NCBI GenBank assembly: GCA_965203435.1 | Contig: CBDBCU010000008.1 | Location: 437,280-501,279 of the forward strand | Reading direction: 5' to 3' | DNA from: CBDBCU01 sp965203435 | Lineage (GTDB): Bacteria > Chloroflexota > Dehalococcoidia > Lucifugimonadales > UBA3495 | DNA: 64,000 nucleotides | Shown: one piece after another, positions 16,838 through 25,472 of the stretch | Layout of the letters: every line of letters begins with the position of its first letter | How positions within the stretch are numbered: the stretch's first letter is position 1 | Program-made: the position numbers and the translations under genes | The notes under the pieces: generated by a model | What the model saw: only the letters and a program-made list of their open reading frames with translations | The model's database searches: none | What the model was told of the DNA's origin: nothing

Positions 16838-17052
16838 TCCCGCCCCCTACCGTCATTCCCGCCCCCTTACTGTCATTCCCGCGTAAGCGGGAATCCCGCG
16901 GTGGCTTGCCAAGACTGCGGCATTATACGGTAGTACCGTGGGGATTCCCGCTTACGCGGGAATGACGGTAGGGAGGCGGCGGGATTCCCGCTTACGCGGG
17001 AATGACGGTAAAGAGGCGGCCGGATTCCCGCTTACGCAGGAAGGACGGTTAT
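16838..17052. repeat. R1 cluster
   Basis: At least four R1 cores in both orientations; the last three are spaced about 45 bases apart in direct order. Confidence 0.85.
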
Positions 17053-17075
17053 TGGCCGCCAGCGCCGTTCTAATC

Positions 17076-17118
17076 AAATACAAAAATCCTGCCCATCCTG
17101 TCTATCCATGTTTGAATC
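17076..17118. repeat. R3 half element (right arm)
   Basis: CTGTCTATCCATGTTTGAAT closes the inverted pair begun at 15211. The stretch from 17119 to 17207 holds an AT-rich TATTATATA that may be the serA -10 region, with no convincing -35. Confidence 0.7.
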
Positions 17119-17207
17119 CGTCCCCCCATTGAGCGGAATGGTGTATTATATAGCCGTCCCTGGAGGGCAAAATTTTTCCCGCTGCGGGAGGGCAGGATTT
17201 GGCGCTT

Positions 17208-18785
17208 ATGGCTAAAGTTTTGATTTCCGACCACATTGCGGCCGCCGGGGTGGAACTGCTGGCCGCTAAAACCGAGGTGGCGGTTAAAACCGGCTTGCAG
17301 CCGGCGGAACTGCTGGAACTGATTCCCGACTACGACGCCCTGGTCGTCCGCAGCGAAACCAAAGTCACCGCCCCGGTCATTGACGCCGGCCGGCGGCTGC
17401 GGGTCATCGCCCGGGCCGGCATCGGCGTGGACAACATCGACCTGGAGGCCGCCACCGGGGCCGGCATCGCCGTGGTCAACGCCCCCATTGGCAACACCGT
17501 GGCCGCCGCCGAACATTCCCTGGCCCTGATGCTGGCCCTGGCCCGCAACATACCCCAGGCGTATCAGTCCCTGAAACAGGGCGAATGGCGGCGCAGCGCC
17601 TTTATGGGCGTGGAAGTCTGCAACAAAGCCCTGGGCGTGGTCGGCTTGGGCCGGGTCGGCAGCGAAGTGGCCCGCCGGGCCCAAAGTTTCGGGATGCAGC
17701 TGCTGGGCTACGATCCGTTCGTCGGCCCGGATTATGCCCGGCGGCTGGGTGTGGAACTGCTGCCCTTGAATGAACTGCTGTCCCGGGCCGACTTTGTAAC
17801 CCTGCATACGCCGCTGACCCCGGCCACGGCCAATATGATTGGCTCCCGGGAATTGGCGTTGATGAAACCGGCGGCCCGGCTGATTAACGTGGCCCGGGGG
17901 GAATTGATTGACGAGGCGGCCCTGCTGCAAGCCCTGGATAATGAATGGATTGCCGGGGCGGCGTTGGATGTGTTCGTGACGGAGCCGCCGCAAAATCCGG
18001 CGTTGATTGCCCATCCCCGGCTGATGGCGACGCCGCATCTGGGAGCCTCGACGCAAGAGGCGCAACGGGAAGTAGCCATCGAAGCGGCGGAGCAGGCCCT
18101 GGCGGTTCTGGAAGGCCAGCCGGCCCGCAACACGGTCAACGCCCCCTTTATGGCGACCGAGGCCCAGGATTTGCTGGCTCCCTATGTGCCGGTGGCCGCC
18201 CTGGTCGGCAAACTGCTGACCCATCTGGCCGACGACCAGTTTATGGGCATAACTATCACTTACGAGGGGGAAATTGCCCAGCACGACACCATTATGCTGG
18301 ATTCGGCGGTATTGGCCGGGGTGTTGACGCCGGTCAGTTCGGAGCAGGTGAACCTGATTAACGCGCCGGTCTTGGCCCGGCAGCGCGGCCTGCAAGTGGT
18401 AGTGCAGCGCAACGCCGTGGCCCGGGAATACGCCAGCCTGATTACCGCTACCCTGGCCACCGGCAGCGGCGACATCACCCTGGCCGGGGCCTCCCTCCGC
18501 AACGCCCCCCACATCGTCCAGGTCAACGATTACTGGCTGGATTTGGCCCCCACCACGCCTTATCTGTTGTTTGTGGACAACACCGACCAGCCCGGCTCCA
18601 TTGGCGCGGTCGGCACGGTCATTGGCCGCTACGATGTGAACATCAACTTTATGGAAGTGGGCCGGCTCAGTCAGCGGGGGCAGGCGATGATGGTCTTGGG
18701 CTTGGATGACCCGGCTCCGCCGCCGGCCCTGGCCGAACTCGCCGCCCTGCCCCAGGTCTATAACGCCCGCCTGGTGGCGCTGTAG
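17208..18785 (+). CDS. serA: D-3-phosphoglycerate dehydrogenase
   Basis: A 525-residue long-form SerA, first enzyme of serine synthesis. The nucleotide-binding Rossmann motif GLGRVGSEVARRA is at about 144-156. The conserved Arg/Glu region (NVARGELIDEAAL) and the catalytic His in PHLGASTQEAQ follow. An intervening allosteric-substrate-binding domain (about 315-445) and a C-terminal ACT domain (LLFVDNTDQPGSIGAVG) complete it. The ACT domain suggests serine feedback. ATG 17208 is preferred to the TTG nine bases earlier. No serB or serC lies beside it. Confidence 0.95.
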   Translation: MAKVLISDHIAAAGVELLAAKTEVAVKTGLQPAELLELIPDYDALVVRSETKVTAPVIDAGRRLRVIARAGIGVDNIDLEAATGAGIAVVNAPIGNTVAAAEHSLALMLALARNIPQAYQSLKQGEWRRSAFMGVEVCNKALGVVGLGRVGSEVARRAQSFGMQLLGYDPFVGPDYARRLGVELLPLNELLSRADFVTLHTPLTPATANMIGSRELALMKPAARLINVARGELIDEAALLQALDNEWIAGAALDVFVTEPPQNPALIAHPRLMATPHLGASTQEAQREVAIEAAEQALAVLEGQPARNTVNAPFMATEAQDLLAPYVPVAALVGKLLTHLADDQFMGITITYEGEIAQHDTIMLDSAVLAGVLTPVSSEQVNLINAPVLARQRGLQVVVQRNAVAREYASLITATLATGSGDITLAGASLRNAPHIVQVNDYWLDLAPTTPYLLFVDNTDQPGSIGAVGTVIGRYDVNINFMEVGRLSQRGQAMMVLGLDDPAPPPALAELAALPQVYNARLVAL

Positions 18786-18843
18786 GGGGTGGGCAGACAG
18801 TTTCATCTTTCAGTAGGCAGGATGGGGGGATGGACGGCCGCGG

Positions 18844-18975
18844 CCCCTACCGTCATTCCCGCGTAAGCGGGAATCCCGAACGGTACTGCCTTAGGATGGT
18901 ATTGTCGGCAGGCAACCGTTGGATTCCCGCTTACGCGGGAATGACGGTAGGGGGGCGGCGGGAGTGACGGTAAAG
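18844..18975. repeat. R1 palindromic pair
   Basis: Inverted R1 cores at 18850-18875 and 18922-18947 with the linker type CGGTACTGCCTTAGGATGGT. Nothing else is seen from 18786 to 19044. Confidence 0.85.
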
Positions 18976-19044
18976 TAGATTGTCCGGTATAGGCCCTTGG
19001 CCTTGAGGGTCAGCCGGCCGCCCCGGCGTAGCCCCAGCCAAATA

Positions 19045-19824
19045 TCAGCCCGCCCCCGACAGGATGCCGGAAAATTCCTCCGGCTTGGACCAGTAAGCCA
19101 GGGTAGAAAGGCTTTCTACCCGGGTAAGATCTTCGACCGTCCAGACATCGGCGGTATCGTCGCACAGGGAGACGAATTGCAGGGCTTCCGGCCCGGCGGT
19201 ATAAGGGATCAAGTCGTGCCACGCGGCCACCACATGGTCGGCGGCCCGATGCGCCGTGGCGCGGCTGCCGGTAGTCAGCACATATACCAGAGAGCTGCGG
19301 GCGGCCGCCCGCACCTGGAAATCAACATTCCAGACGAAATTTGACCGGCCGGCCAGCTTTTTGGAACGCTCGTAATCCAGATTTTGCTCGCTCAGGTATT
19401 CAGCTACCGCGTCGGCCATAGAGGCATTGCCGGCATAGCGCAGCGTGAACCACAAATCGGACACCCGCAAAGCGGCTTGGGCGACGCGGTTCACTACGGC
19501 GGCCAAGTCCTCCCCGGGCCGGCAGCGGGCTTGCAGCATCCCCCGATAGAACTCTACCCCGTGGGTGATGCAGGTCTCGTTGATAAACCGGTTCTGCCGC
19601 GGGGAGCGGCGCGGCGCGGCGGACTGCATCCGCAGCCAACCGGCCGTCTCGGCCAAGTCGGTCACCGTAATGGTGTCGCCCGCCACGGCGCAGAACAGGT
19701 CGATGTTGTCGCCGTCAGGATAAAGGTAAGGCGTCCGAATCCGCAGGCAGTCGTCAAACTCCGCGCACTGGAACAAGGCCCCCATCTTATCCTGAAGGAT
19801 TTGACAAAGGTCGCTCTGGTTCAT
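19045..19824 (-). CDS. DUF1828/DUF1829 protein
   Basis: A 259-residue protein with the DUF1828 pattern at the N-terminus (RIRTPYLYPDGDNIDLFCAV, then ITVTDLAETAGWLRM) and a DUF1829-like C-terminal half. Members are scattered and often lie with small partner genes in mobile or defence regions; no activity is established. Its ATG overlaps the stop of the DUF6978-like gene by four bases, so the two are coupled. Confidence 0.75.
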   Translation of the reverse strand: MNQSDLCQILQDKMGALFQCAEFDDCLRIRTPYLYPDGDNIDLFCAVAGDTITVTDLAETAGWLRMQSAAPRRSPRQNRFINETCITHGVEFYRGMLQARCRPGEDLAAVVNRVAQAALRVSDLWFTLRYAGNASMADAVAEYLSEQNLDYERSKKLAGRSNFVWNVDFQVRAAARSSLVYVLTTGSRATAHRAADHVVAAWHDLIPYTAGPEALQFVSLCDDTADVWTVEDLTRVESLSTLAYWSKPEEFSGILSGAG

Positions 19825-20243
19825 AAAAATGCCCGCCTGGTCACGGATGGCTGCCGCATCCGGCCGCTATGCCGGATACCGGCTTCCCGGCAAAACTGCG
19901 CCCACACCGTCACCGGGTCGTTATAGGGCGCGGTAATGTCCTCGGGCGCATAAACCTCGCGGTTCCGGTGTTTATGGTTTTCACCGGCCGGGCCGTGATT
20001 GCGCCCCAGGTCCAGGCCGTAAATACGGCCGCCGGTGCGTAAAATGACCGAATAGGAGAGTTTCCGGGCCTGCGGATTGTAGCGGCCCTGGACAAAGAGC
20101 GGCCAACCCGAGTCAGTAACGACCTCAACCCGGAAAGTGAGGGCCGGGGAATGATCTTCGTCCGATTCCCACGCTATATTGCCGACTATTCGTTTTTCCT
20201 CGGCCATAATAGCCGCGAAGTCAGCGTCATCCACCGGCGGCAT
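19821..20243 (-). CDS. DUF6978-like protein
   Basis: A 140-residue protein resembling the DUF6978 family: WPLFVQGRYNPQARKLSYSV gives a beta-rich core, and GRIYGLDLGRNHGPAGENH with HKHRNREVY is the His-rich signature. That His/Asn cluster suggests a metal or nucleic-acid site, but no activity is known. It is the first gene of the coupled pair with the DUF1828 protein. The start has GGGGGAGTAGGG upstream. Confidence 0.65.
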   Translation of the reverse strand: MPPVDDADFAAIMAEEKRIVGNIAWESDEDHSPALTFRVEVVTDSGWPLFVQGRYNPQARKLSYSVILRTGGRIYGLDLGRNHGPAGENHKHRNREVYAPEDITAPYNDPVTVWAQFCREAGIRHSGRMRQPSVTRRAFL

Positions 20244-20277
20244 ACCCTACTCCCCCGTCAATCCCTAGCTGTAATTT

Positions 20278-20305
20278 ATGATAGCATAATTTTGTCGTTT
20301 GTCAA
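20278..20305 (-). promoter_or_regulatory. Promoter of the DUF6978/DUF1828 pair
   Basis: On the minus strand TTGACA (20305-20300), 16 bases, TATCAT (20283-20278). The ISAs1 end begins only nine bases upstream of the -35 box. Confidence 0.65.
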
Positions 20306-20314
20306 ATCCGCTAT

Positions 20315-21503
20315 CAGGGCAATTGCATTTTAACCGGCCAGGATTTTCTGCAAGTAATCGCCATCCCAGCCGGCCCTTTTCAGCTTGGCCTTGATGCCCA
20401 CCTTGCGGGTGGGTTCCCGGCGCAGCAGGTTCAATGACATCTGCCGCACTACCGACAGGTTGGCGGCGGCGTTGCCGGTCCGCACCCGGCAATGATCCTC
20501 GTCAAAAGCCACATCCAGCGCCCAATGCAGCTGGTTTTCAATGCCCCAATGAGCCCGGGCGCTTTCCAAGAACTCCGCAGCCGTCAGCCGGCGGCTGCAT
20601 ATATAATACCGTTGCTCCGGCGTCCCGACCCCGGCCTGCCGTTCATAGCTGACCTGGGCCACGCTGCTTAATTGGGGCCACTCCCCGGCCGAGTCAATGT
20701 AGGTCAGCTCCTCCCGATCGGCGATGACCCGGCATTGGCGGACTTCCAGCCGGCCATGCCCTTTGCCGACCTCCCGACAGCTACCCAGGGGATCCGTCCC
20801 CTCGGCGCAGCGGAAAGCGTCTTGCCGCTGGTCGTACAGCTGCCCCTGATTGCCTTTGACTGCCAGCAGGTAGTCGGCTTCGCTAGCCACGATTTGCCGG
20901 GCGATGGACTTCTGACAGCCCATAGCGTCAATGGTCACCAGGCAACCCCGCAAATCCAGCCGCGCCAGCAGTTGGGGAATGGCCGTGATTTCGTTGGATT
21001 TGGCCGCCGTCTTGACCTGCCCCCGGGTCAGCCGATTGGCCGTGGCCCAAGCGCTGACCAAATGCAGCGGCCGCCGCCCGGAACTCCGGTCGCCGCTGCC
21101 GCGCAGAGTTTTGCCGTCAATGGCGACTACTTCCCCTTGCGTCAGCTCGCTTATGGAGCGCACCCAGTCCAGAAAGCCGGCCTGGAACTGCTCCGGATCC
21201 AGCCGGCTGAACACCCGTCCCAGAGTGTCGTGGGAGGGTATCCCGTTAGGCAGGGCGAGAAATCCCCGCAGCCAATCGGCTTTGGCCTGGCCGAACTCAG
21301 CGATTTCCACCCCGTGGTCGGCCCCGCAAATCACCGCGCAAAGGGTCAGGGCTACGATGTCCAGCAAATTATGCCGCTGGGCCCGCCCATTGCGCGGATC
21401 GGTCAATCCCTGAAAATGCTCCATAATCACCGCCAGCCCCTCCTCAGCATTTTCGGGCTATTTTATACCTTTATCCTCTCGAAATTAAAATGCAATTGCC
21501 CTG
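20315..21503 (-). mobile_element. ISAs1-family insertion sequence, about 1.19 kb
   Basis: Perfect 19-base terminal inverted repeats, CAGGGCAATTGCATTTTAA at 20315-20333 and its complement at 21485-21503, enclose one transposase gene. No 8-10 base target duplication is visible in the flanks (TCCGCTAT left, CCGGCGGC right). Confidence 0.9.
20330..21430 (-). CDS. ISAs1 family transposase
   Basis: A 366-residue DDE transposase. The N-terminus HFQGLTDPRNGRAQRHNLLDI is the ISAs1 signature (DUF4338-like head). Catalytic acids are the Asp in VVAIDGKTLRGS (about 120), the Asp in LVTIDAMGCQ (about 165), and the Glu in HWGIENQLHWALDVAFDED (about 295). The frame is intact, so it may be active. Its stop codon lies inside the left inverted repeat. 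Confidence 0.95.
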   Translation of the reverse strand: MIMEHFQGLTDPRNGRAQRHNLLDIVALTLCAVICGADHGVEIAEFGQAKADWLRGFLALPNGIPSHDTLGRVFSRLDPEQFQAGFLDWVRSISELTQGEVVAIDGKTLRGSGDRSSGRRPLHLVSAWATANRLTRGQVKTAAKSNEITAIPQLLARLDLRGCLVTIDAMGCQKSIARQIVASEADYLLAVKGNQGQLYDQRQDAFRCAEGTDPLGSCREVGKGHGRLEVRQCRVIADREELTYIDSAGEWPQLSSVAQVSYERQAGVGTPEQRYYICSRRLTAAEFLESARAHWGIENQLHWALDVAFDEDHCRVRTGNAAANLSVVRQMSLNLLRREPTRKVGIKAKLKRAGWDGDYLQKILAG

Positions 21504-21517
21504 CCGGCGGCAATGTT

Positions 21518-21991
21518 CTAACCCGGGGCCGCCGGTTGAATGAACGACTCAAAAATGTTCTTGGGTTCCAGTAGCACCAGGTTTTGGGAACTGTCCAGAA
21601 AAAGGGAACAGCGGTTGAGAAAATCCCGGCCCAGCAGCGCGGGAAAGCGGCGGAGGGACGGATGGTCGGTCGGTTCGCAAATATGCACATCCAATTCGCA
21701 GAACCGGGGAGCGCCATCCGGCTCGTAGAACAGCAAAACGGCCGGCTCCGCGTAATAGCCCAGCCCCCCGCCAATGCCGGTCGGATAGGTCAGGGAATCG
21801 GGATTCAGCCGCCGGTAGTCAATCCCCAGCCGGTCAACATCCCAAGGATGCAGGGCGGTGGAATAAGAGCCGGTATCGATGAGGAAAACGATCCCATTGG
21901 TTATGCCCAGGCGGGGAAAGTCAATATACCCCGGCACGTAGGGCGCCAGGGCTCCGTGTTCGTCGGCGATGAAACGCCCCTCTATAGGCAT
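21518..21991 (-). CDS. Retropepsin-like aspartic protease-fold protein
   Basis: A 157-residue protein with one aspartic protease signature, IVFLIDTGSYSTALHP, at about 36-51, then a flap region with GIGGGLGYYAEP and the closing FPALLGRDFLNRCSLFLD, which matches the ILGxDFL motif of retropepsin-like clan AA proteins. Such single-domain proteins work as dimers. The start at 21991 overlaps the end of the DUF5678 gene by ten bases, so the two are probably coupled. The partner may be its substrate, which is only an inference. Confidence 0.75.
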   Translation of the reverse strand: MPIEGRFIADEHGALAPYVPGYIDFPRLGITNGIVFLIDTGSYSTALHPWDVDRLGIDYRRLNPDSLTYPTGIGGGLGYYAEPAVLLFYEPDGAPRFCELDVHICEPTDHPSLRRFPALLGRDFLNRCSLFLDSSQNLVLLEPKNIFESFIQPAAPG

Positions 21992-22635
21992 CGGTGCAGT
22001 ATGCTCCCAATCCGCGGCGGCGGGTTGGGCTCCATAAAACCGCCCATCACCGCGCCCCGGCGAACGCCTTGCGCCTCTACCAGACGGAACAAATCTTTCA
22101 GATCCGGGGAAACGGCGACCAGCTGCTCCCGAAAGACAGCAATCCACTGGTTGGGATATTGTTCCCGAAACTTGGCGCGGTTGGCGTCAAAGAACTTCAT
22201 GGTGCGCTCAGTGTCAGCGTTGGCCTGCCGGATGGCCGCATAGTTGACGATGGGCTTGCCGTCCACGATGCGGAAAAAGGTGATTTCCCCATCCCTTTCC
22301 CCGGCCCTCGCGGCGGGAGGGGTAAAGTCCGGGGACGGGGCCTGCGCCGCCGGCCGCCGCGGCTTGGTGTCCAGGAACTCCACCAGCACATCGCTTCGGC
22401 GGATGCCCTGCTCCTCCGCCGCTTGGAACAACTCCTTCCAATCCGGAGCGACGCCTACCAGCTGTTCCCGAAAGACGCCAACCCACTGGTCGGGATATTG
22501 TTCCCGAAACTTGGCGCGGTTGGCATCAAAGAACTTCCGGCTGCGGGCGTAGTCGGCTTCGGCCTGCCGAATGGCCGCATAGTTGACGATGGGCTTGCCA
22601 TCCACGATGCGGAAAAAGGCATTTTCCGGTTCCAT
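21982..22635 (-). CDS. Tandem-duplicated DUF5678-like protein
   Basis: A 217-residue protein made of two copies of one module (about residues 7-92 and 118-204). Each holds FFRIVDGKPIVNYAAIRQA, FFDANRAKFREQYPxQW and FREQLVxVxPD, the latter resembling DUF5678. The copies are nearly identical in DNA in their first halves, so the duplication is recent or homogenised. The linker is Pro/Ala-rich. DUF5678 proteins often accompany retropepsin-like genes, as here. No signal peptide is seen. Confidence 0.7.
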   Translation of the reverse strand: MEPENAFFRIVDGKPIVNYAAIRQAEADYARSRKFFDANRAKFREQYPDQWVGVFREQLVGVAPDWKELFQAAEEQGIRRSDVLVEFLDTKPRRPAAQAPSPDFTPPAARAGERDGEITFFRIVDGKPIVNYAAIRQANADTERTMKFFDANRAKFREQYPNQWIAVFREQLVAVSPDLKDLFRLVEAQGVRRGAVMGGFMEPNPPPRIGSILHRCL

Positions 22636-22798
22636 TTTCTTGGACCTCCCGAGGGGATGGGTAAGGTTTCAAGGGCAAAGCCAACTCTGCCGCCAGCCCC
22701 GGTTTTGCCGGCGGCCGGAAAAGACCCGGCGGCGGGGCGGGCGGTTTAACGGAATAGGGCTTATGCGGTCGGCCGGGCTGGAAACCCGGGCCAAGACC

Positions 22799-22984
22799 CT
22801 AGCGGCGCTGGCGGCGGCGGCGGCGGGCGGCCCGCTGGGCGGCCAAGCGCTCTTTCTGGGCTTTGGAGCGGAAAAACCGCCGGTCTTTCAGTTCCCGCAA
22901 AATGCCGGCGTGCTGCACCGAGGCGCGAAAGCGGTTGACCAGGCTCTCCGGGCTTTCACCTTCCCGAGGGGTTACATAGGCCAT
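22799..22984 (-). CDS. rpsU: 30S ribosomal protein S21
   Basis: A 61-residue S21: VTPREGESPESLVNRFRASVQ at the start, then FFRSKAQKERLAAQRAARRR with an Arg-rich tail. The ATG at 22984 follows AAAGGAGAG. It helps initiation on the 30S subunit. It stands alone. Confidence 0.92.
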   Translation of the reverse strand: MAYVTPREGESPESLVNRFRASVQHAGILRELKDRRFFRSKAQKERLAAQRAARRRRRQRR

Positions 22985-23091
22985 TAAACTCTCCTTTGCA
23001 ACGAAAAGTTGGGCTGTGGGGAACAATGTAACACAAGGGAAAGGGATCGGCAAGTCAAGGGCGGGCTTTCAATCGGTCAATTGCCTCTAGC

Positions 23092-23312
23092 AACCGTCAT
23101 TTCCATCCCCTACAGTCATTCCCGGCCCTAGCAACCGTCATTCCCGCGAAGCGGGAATCCAGAACGGCATTGCCTTATGATGCCGCATCTCCAGCAAGCA
23201 ACCGCGGGATTTCCGATTACGCGGGAAGGACGGTGGGGGGCGGACGGGATACCGGTAGAAAGGGCTGCCGGCGGGAAGGACGGTAGTAGGTCAGGAAGGA
23301 CGGACGGTGGTG
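23092..23312. repeat. R1 cluster, partly degenerate
   Basis: Intact and eroded R1 cores (CCCGCGAAGCGGGAATCC lacks two bases of the usual centre). Otherwise the gap 22985-23388 holds only the rpsU and MDR upstream regions. Confidence 0.8.
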
Positions 23313-23318
23313 GGGAAG

Positions 23319-23347
23319 TTGCCCCCCGGCGTCAAGTTTAGTAATAT
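23319..23347 (+). promoter_or_regulatory. Promoter of the MDR dehydrogenase gene
   Basis: TTGCCC (23319-23324), 17 bases, TAATAT (23342-23347), ending about 42 bases before the ATG. Confidence 0.55.
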
Positions 23348-23388
23348 GGGGGCAGTTTATCGGGATAGTTTGCCGGAGGGGTGGCCTT

Positions 23389-24414
23389 ATGAAAGCCGTT
23401 TATTGCAATCGGCCGGGCGGGCCGGAGGGTCTGATCTATGGCGATTTGCCGGAGCCGGAGCCGGCTCCGGGCGAAGTCCTGCTGCGGGTGCGCGCCAGCG
23501 CCCTGAACCGGGCCGATCTGGGCCTGCTGCGCCGGGAACGCAATTCCTATCCCCACATTCCGGGGATGGATATTGCCGGGGAAGTGGCCGCCGTCAGCCC
23601 GGCGGCTAATACTACGGTCCAAGTAGGCGACCGGGTTCTACTGGAGAACCGGGTCAAGTGCGAGGTCTGCGACCATTGCATCGCCGGCCGCGATCAGTAT
23701 TGCCGCCAGCAAAAGCGGTTGGGCGTCGATCTGAACGGCGGCCACGCCGAATATGCGACGGCTCCGGCGGTCAATGTCTATAAAATCCCGGATACGATGG
23801 CCTTTGCCGAGGCCGCCGCCCTGCCGCTGGCCGGCCATACCGCTTGGCAGTGCATGGTGGTGCAAGGGCAGGTGCAGCCTTGGGAGGATGTGCTGATTCA
23901 CGCCGCCGGCAGTGGCGTCGGCAGTATGGCAATTCAGATTGCCCGAAGGATAGGGGCGCGGGTCATCGTCACCGCCGGCAGCGACTGGAAACTGGCAAAA
24001 GCCCAAGAATGGGGCGCGTGGGCCGGCATTAACTATCGGGAAACGGCCAACCTCAGCCAACGGGTAATGGAACTGACCGACGGCCAGGGTGTGGACTTGG
24101 TGTTTGATGTGGTGGGCGCGGAGGTGTGGGACGAAAGTATGCGCTGCCTGAAACCCGGCGGCCGGCTGGTGATTACCGGGGTTACTTCCGGGGCCAAGAC
24201 GACGATGGATTTGTCCCTGTTGCAAGGGCGGCCGTTGCATCTGATGGGCAGCGGCGGCCGCACCCGCCGCAGTTTCGGCGACCTGATGAAAATGGTCAAT
24301 CAAGGGGAACTGCGCGGCATCGTCGGCCAGACCTTTCCCCTGCCGGAAGTGGCCGCCGCCCACCGGGTAATGGAATCCCGGGACTTTTACGGCAAACTGG
24401 TGATTGAGAATTAG
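23389..24414 (+). CDS. Zinc-containing medium-chain dehydrogenase/reductase
   Basis: A 341-residue MDR-family oxidoreductase. GroES-like N-terminal domain (VRASALNRADLGLLRRER), a structural-zinc loop CEVCDHCIAGRDQYC at about 92-106, and the NAD(P) Rossmann motif AAGSGVGSMAIQIA at about 170-183. The N-terminal NRAD segment in place of the catalytic-zinc CxxD is quinone-reductase-like, while the structural-zinc lobe is alcohol-dehydrogenase-like, a mixed pattern common in quinone oxidoreductase-type MDR proteins. Substrate unknown. Confidence 0.9.
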   Translation: MKAVYCNRPGGPEGLIYGDLPEPEPAPGEVLLRVRASALNRADLGLLRRERNSYPHIPGMDIAGEVAAVSPAANTTVQVGDRVLLENRVKCEVCDHCIAGRDQYCRQQKRLGVDLNGGHAEYATAPAVNVYKIPDTMAFAEAAALPLAGHTAWQCMVVQGQVQPWEDVLIHAAGSGVGSMAIQIARRIGARVIVTAGSDWKLAKAQEWGAWAGINYRETANLSQRVMELTDGQGVDLVFDVVGAEVWDESMRCLKPGGRLVITGVTSGAKTTMDLSLLQGRPLHLMGSGGRTRRSFGDLMKMVNQGELRGIVGQTFPLPEVAAAHRVMESRDFYGKLVIEN

Positions 24415-24466
24415 GGGGCGGTGGCGCTAGAATTGCCCCAATTCTCAATAACAAGGAGCAATCCGT

Positions 24467-24898
24467 TTGACTGCCCCCGCCGAACCCGCCGAACCCTATC
24501 TGAAATATGCCCTGTTCTGCCAGGATACGGAGACCGATGCTGCCGCCGGGCTGACCTTTAAGGGCATCCTGGACCTGGTGGAACTGCCGCCGCCGGCCGC
24601 GCCGCCCGGCGCCGATTCTCCGGTATTGGCCCAAGTGGATGTGAACCTGGCTTTCTGCATTGCCGGGGCTACGCCGGGCCGCCACTACCTGATGGTAGGC
24701 ATCAAAACTCCGGGAATCCCCCTGGATACGCCGCCGGCCCAGGTTATCGACTGGGAGGAGGGCATCCTCTTTCAGCGGTGGATCAAGGCTTTCCGCATTC
24801 CGGTGCAGCGGGCCGGCTGGCATACGGCGGCCATAATGCTGGATGGCGCGCCGCTGGGCGAGGCCAGTTTCCTGGTGCGCTTTGCCCCGGAAAAGTAG
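24467..24898 (+). CDS. DUF6941-like protein
   Basis: A 143-residue protein with the DUF6941 look: LKYALFCQDTETD at the start, LTFKGILDLVELP, a central beta-rich part, and a closing GWHTAAIMLDGAPLGEASFLVRF. The start is TTG with AAGGAG eight bases upstream. It follows the dehydrogenase by 52 bases and may be cotranscribed. No function is known. Confidence 0.65.
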   Translation: MTAPAEPAEPYLKYALFCQDTETDAAAGLTFKGILDLVELPPPAAPPGADSPVLAQVDVNLAFCIAGATPGRHYLMVGIKTPGIPLDTPPAQVIDWEEGILFQRWIKAFRIPVQRAGWHTAAIMLDGAPLGEASFLVRFAPEK

Positions 24899-25027
24899 GG
24901 AGATTTCCGGGGGCCGGCAAGTTGCGAAACTTGACACCGGAGACAAAGATAATATACTGTCAGCCGGATGGTACTGGCTCCGGGACTGGTGCATCAAGGG
25001 AATTATCCTGCCGTGCCGGGAGTTGAA

Positions 25028-25313
25028 ATGACGATACCGAAATCCGAATCCCGGCGGGATGCGGTGGATTGGGCCGCCCTTGGTAAATCGCTCGAGGCAA
25101 AAGAGCGGGAACGGGCGATTGCCGACCGCCGGAATGCCCGGATGTGGCGGGCGGTCATCGCCGCCAATCCTGGTCTTTTCCATTGCCTTTCTGCTGGGCT
25201 ACTTTACCTATCTGCAACAAATCGACCTGGTCCTCGAAGTGGCTACGCTGGCCGCTGTAGGGCTGGGCGGCTTTGGCGGCGGCTACGGCTTTGCCCGCTG
25301 GCGGGGGCGGTAG
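25028..25313 (+). pseudogene. Small membrane protein gene with a one-base frameshift
   Basis: The ATG frame gives a charged N-terminus (MTIPKSESRRDAVDWAALG, EAKERERAIADRRNARMWRA) and then loses sense. The neighbouring frame continues with two hydrophobic helices (ILVFSIAFLLGYFTYLQQ and LAAVGLGGFGGGYGFA). Removing one A near 25166 (GCCGCCAATCCTGG) joins the halves into an about 94-residue protein with a cytosolic coil and two membrane helices. Recent loss or a sequence error; function unknown. Confidence 0.55.
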
Positions 25314-25368
25314 CGGCGCGCCTACGCCTTGCCGAAAATGAAAGACCCGGCAGAACGGCCGCCCCGAT

Positions 25369-25397
25369 TTGCCTTTTCTGTGCCCTTGCCCTATAAT
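25369..25397 (+). promoter_or_regulatory. Promoter of TP-rich lipoprotein gene
   Basis: TTGCCT (25369-25374), 17 bases, TATAAT (25392-25397). The -10 context TTGCCCTATAATCCC is identical to that at 43921-43935. Confidence 0.75.
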
Positions 25398-25472
25398 CCC
25401 TTGCTACACAATTGCTTTGTAGTGCTGTGCAGGTAGTCCCGCATCTAAACCAGCGGCAAAGGGAGGTCTTTA

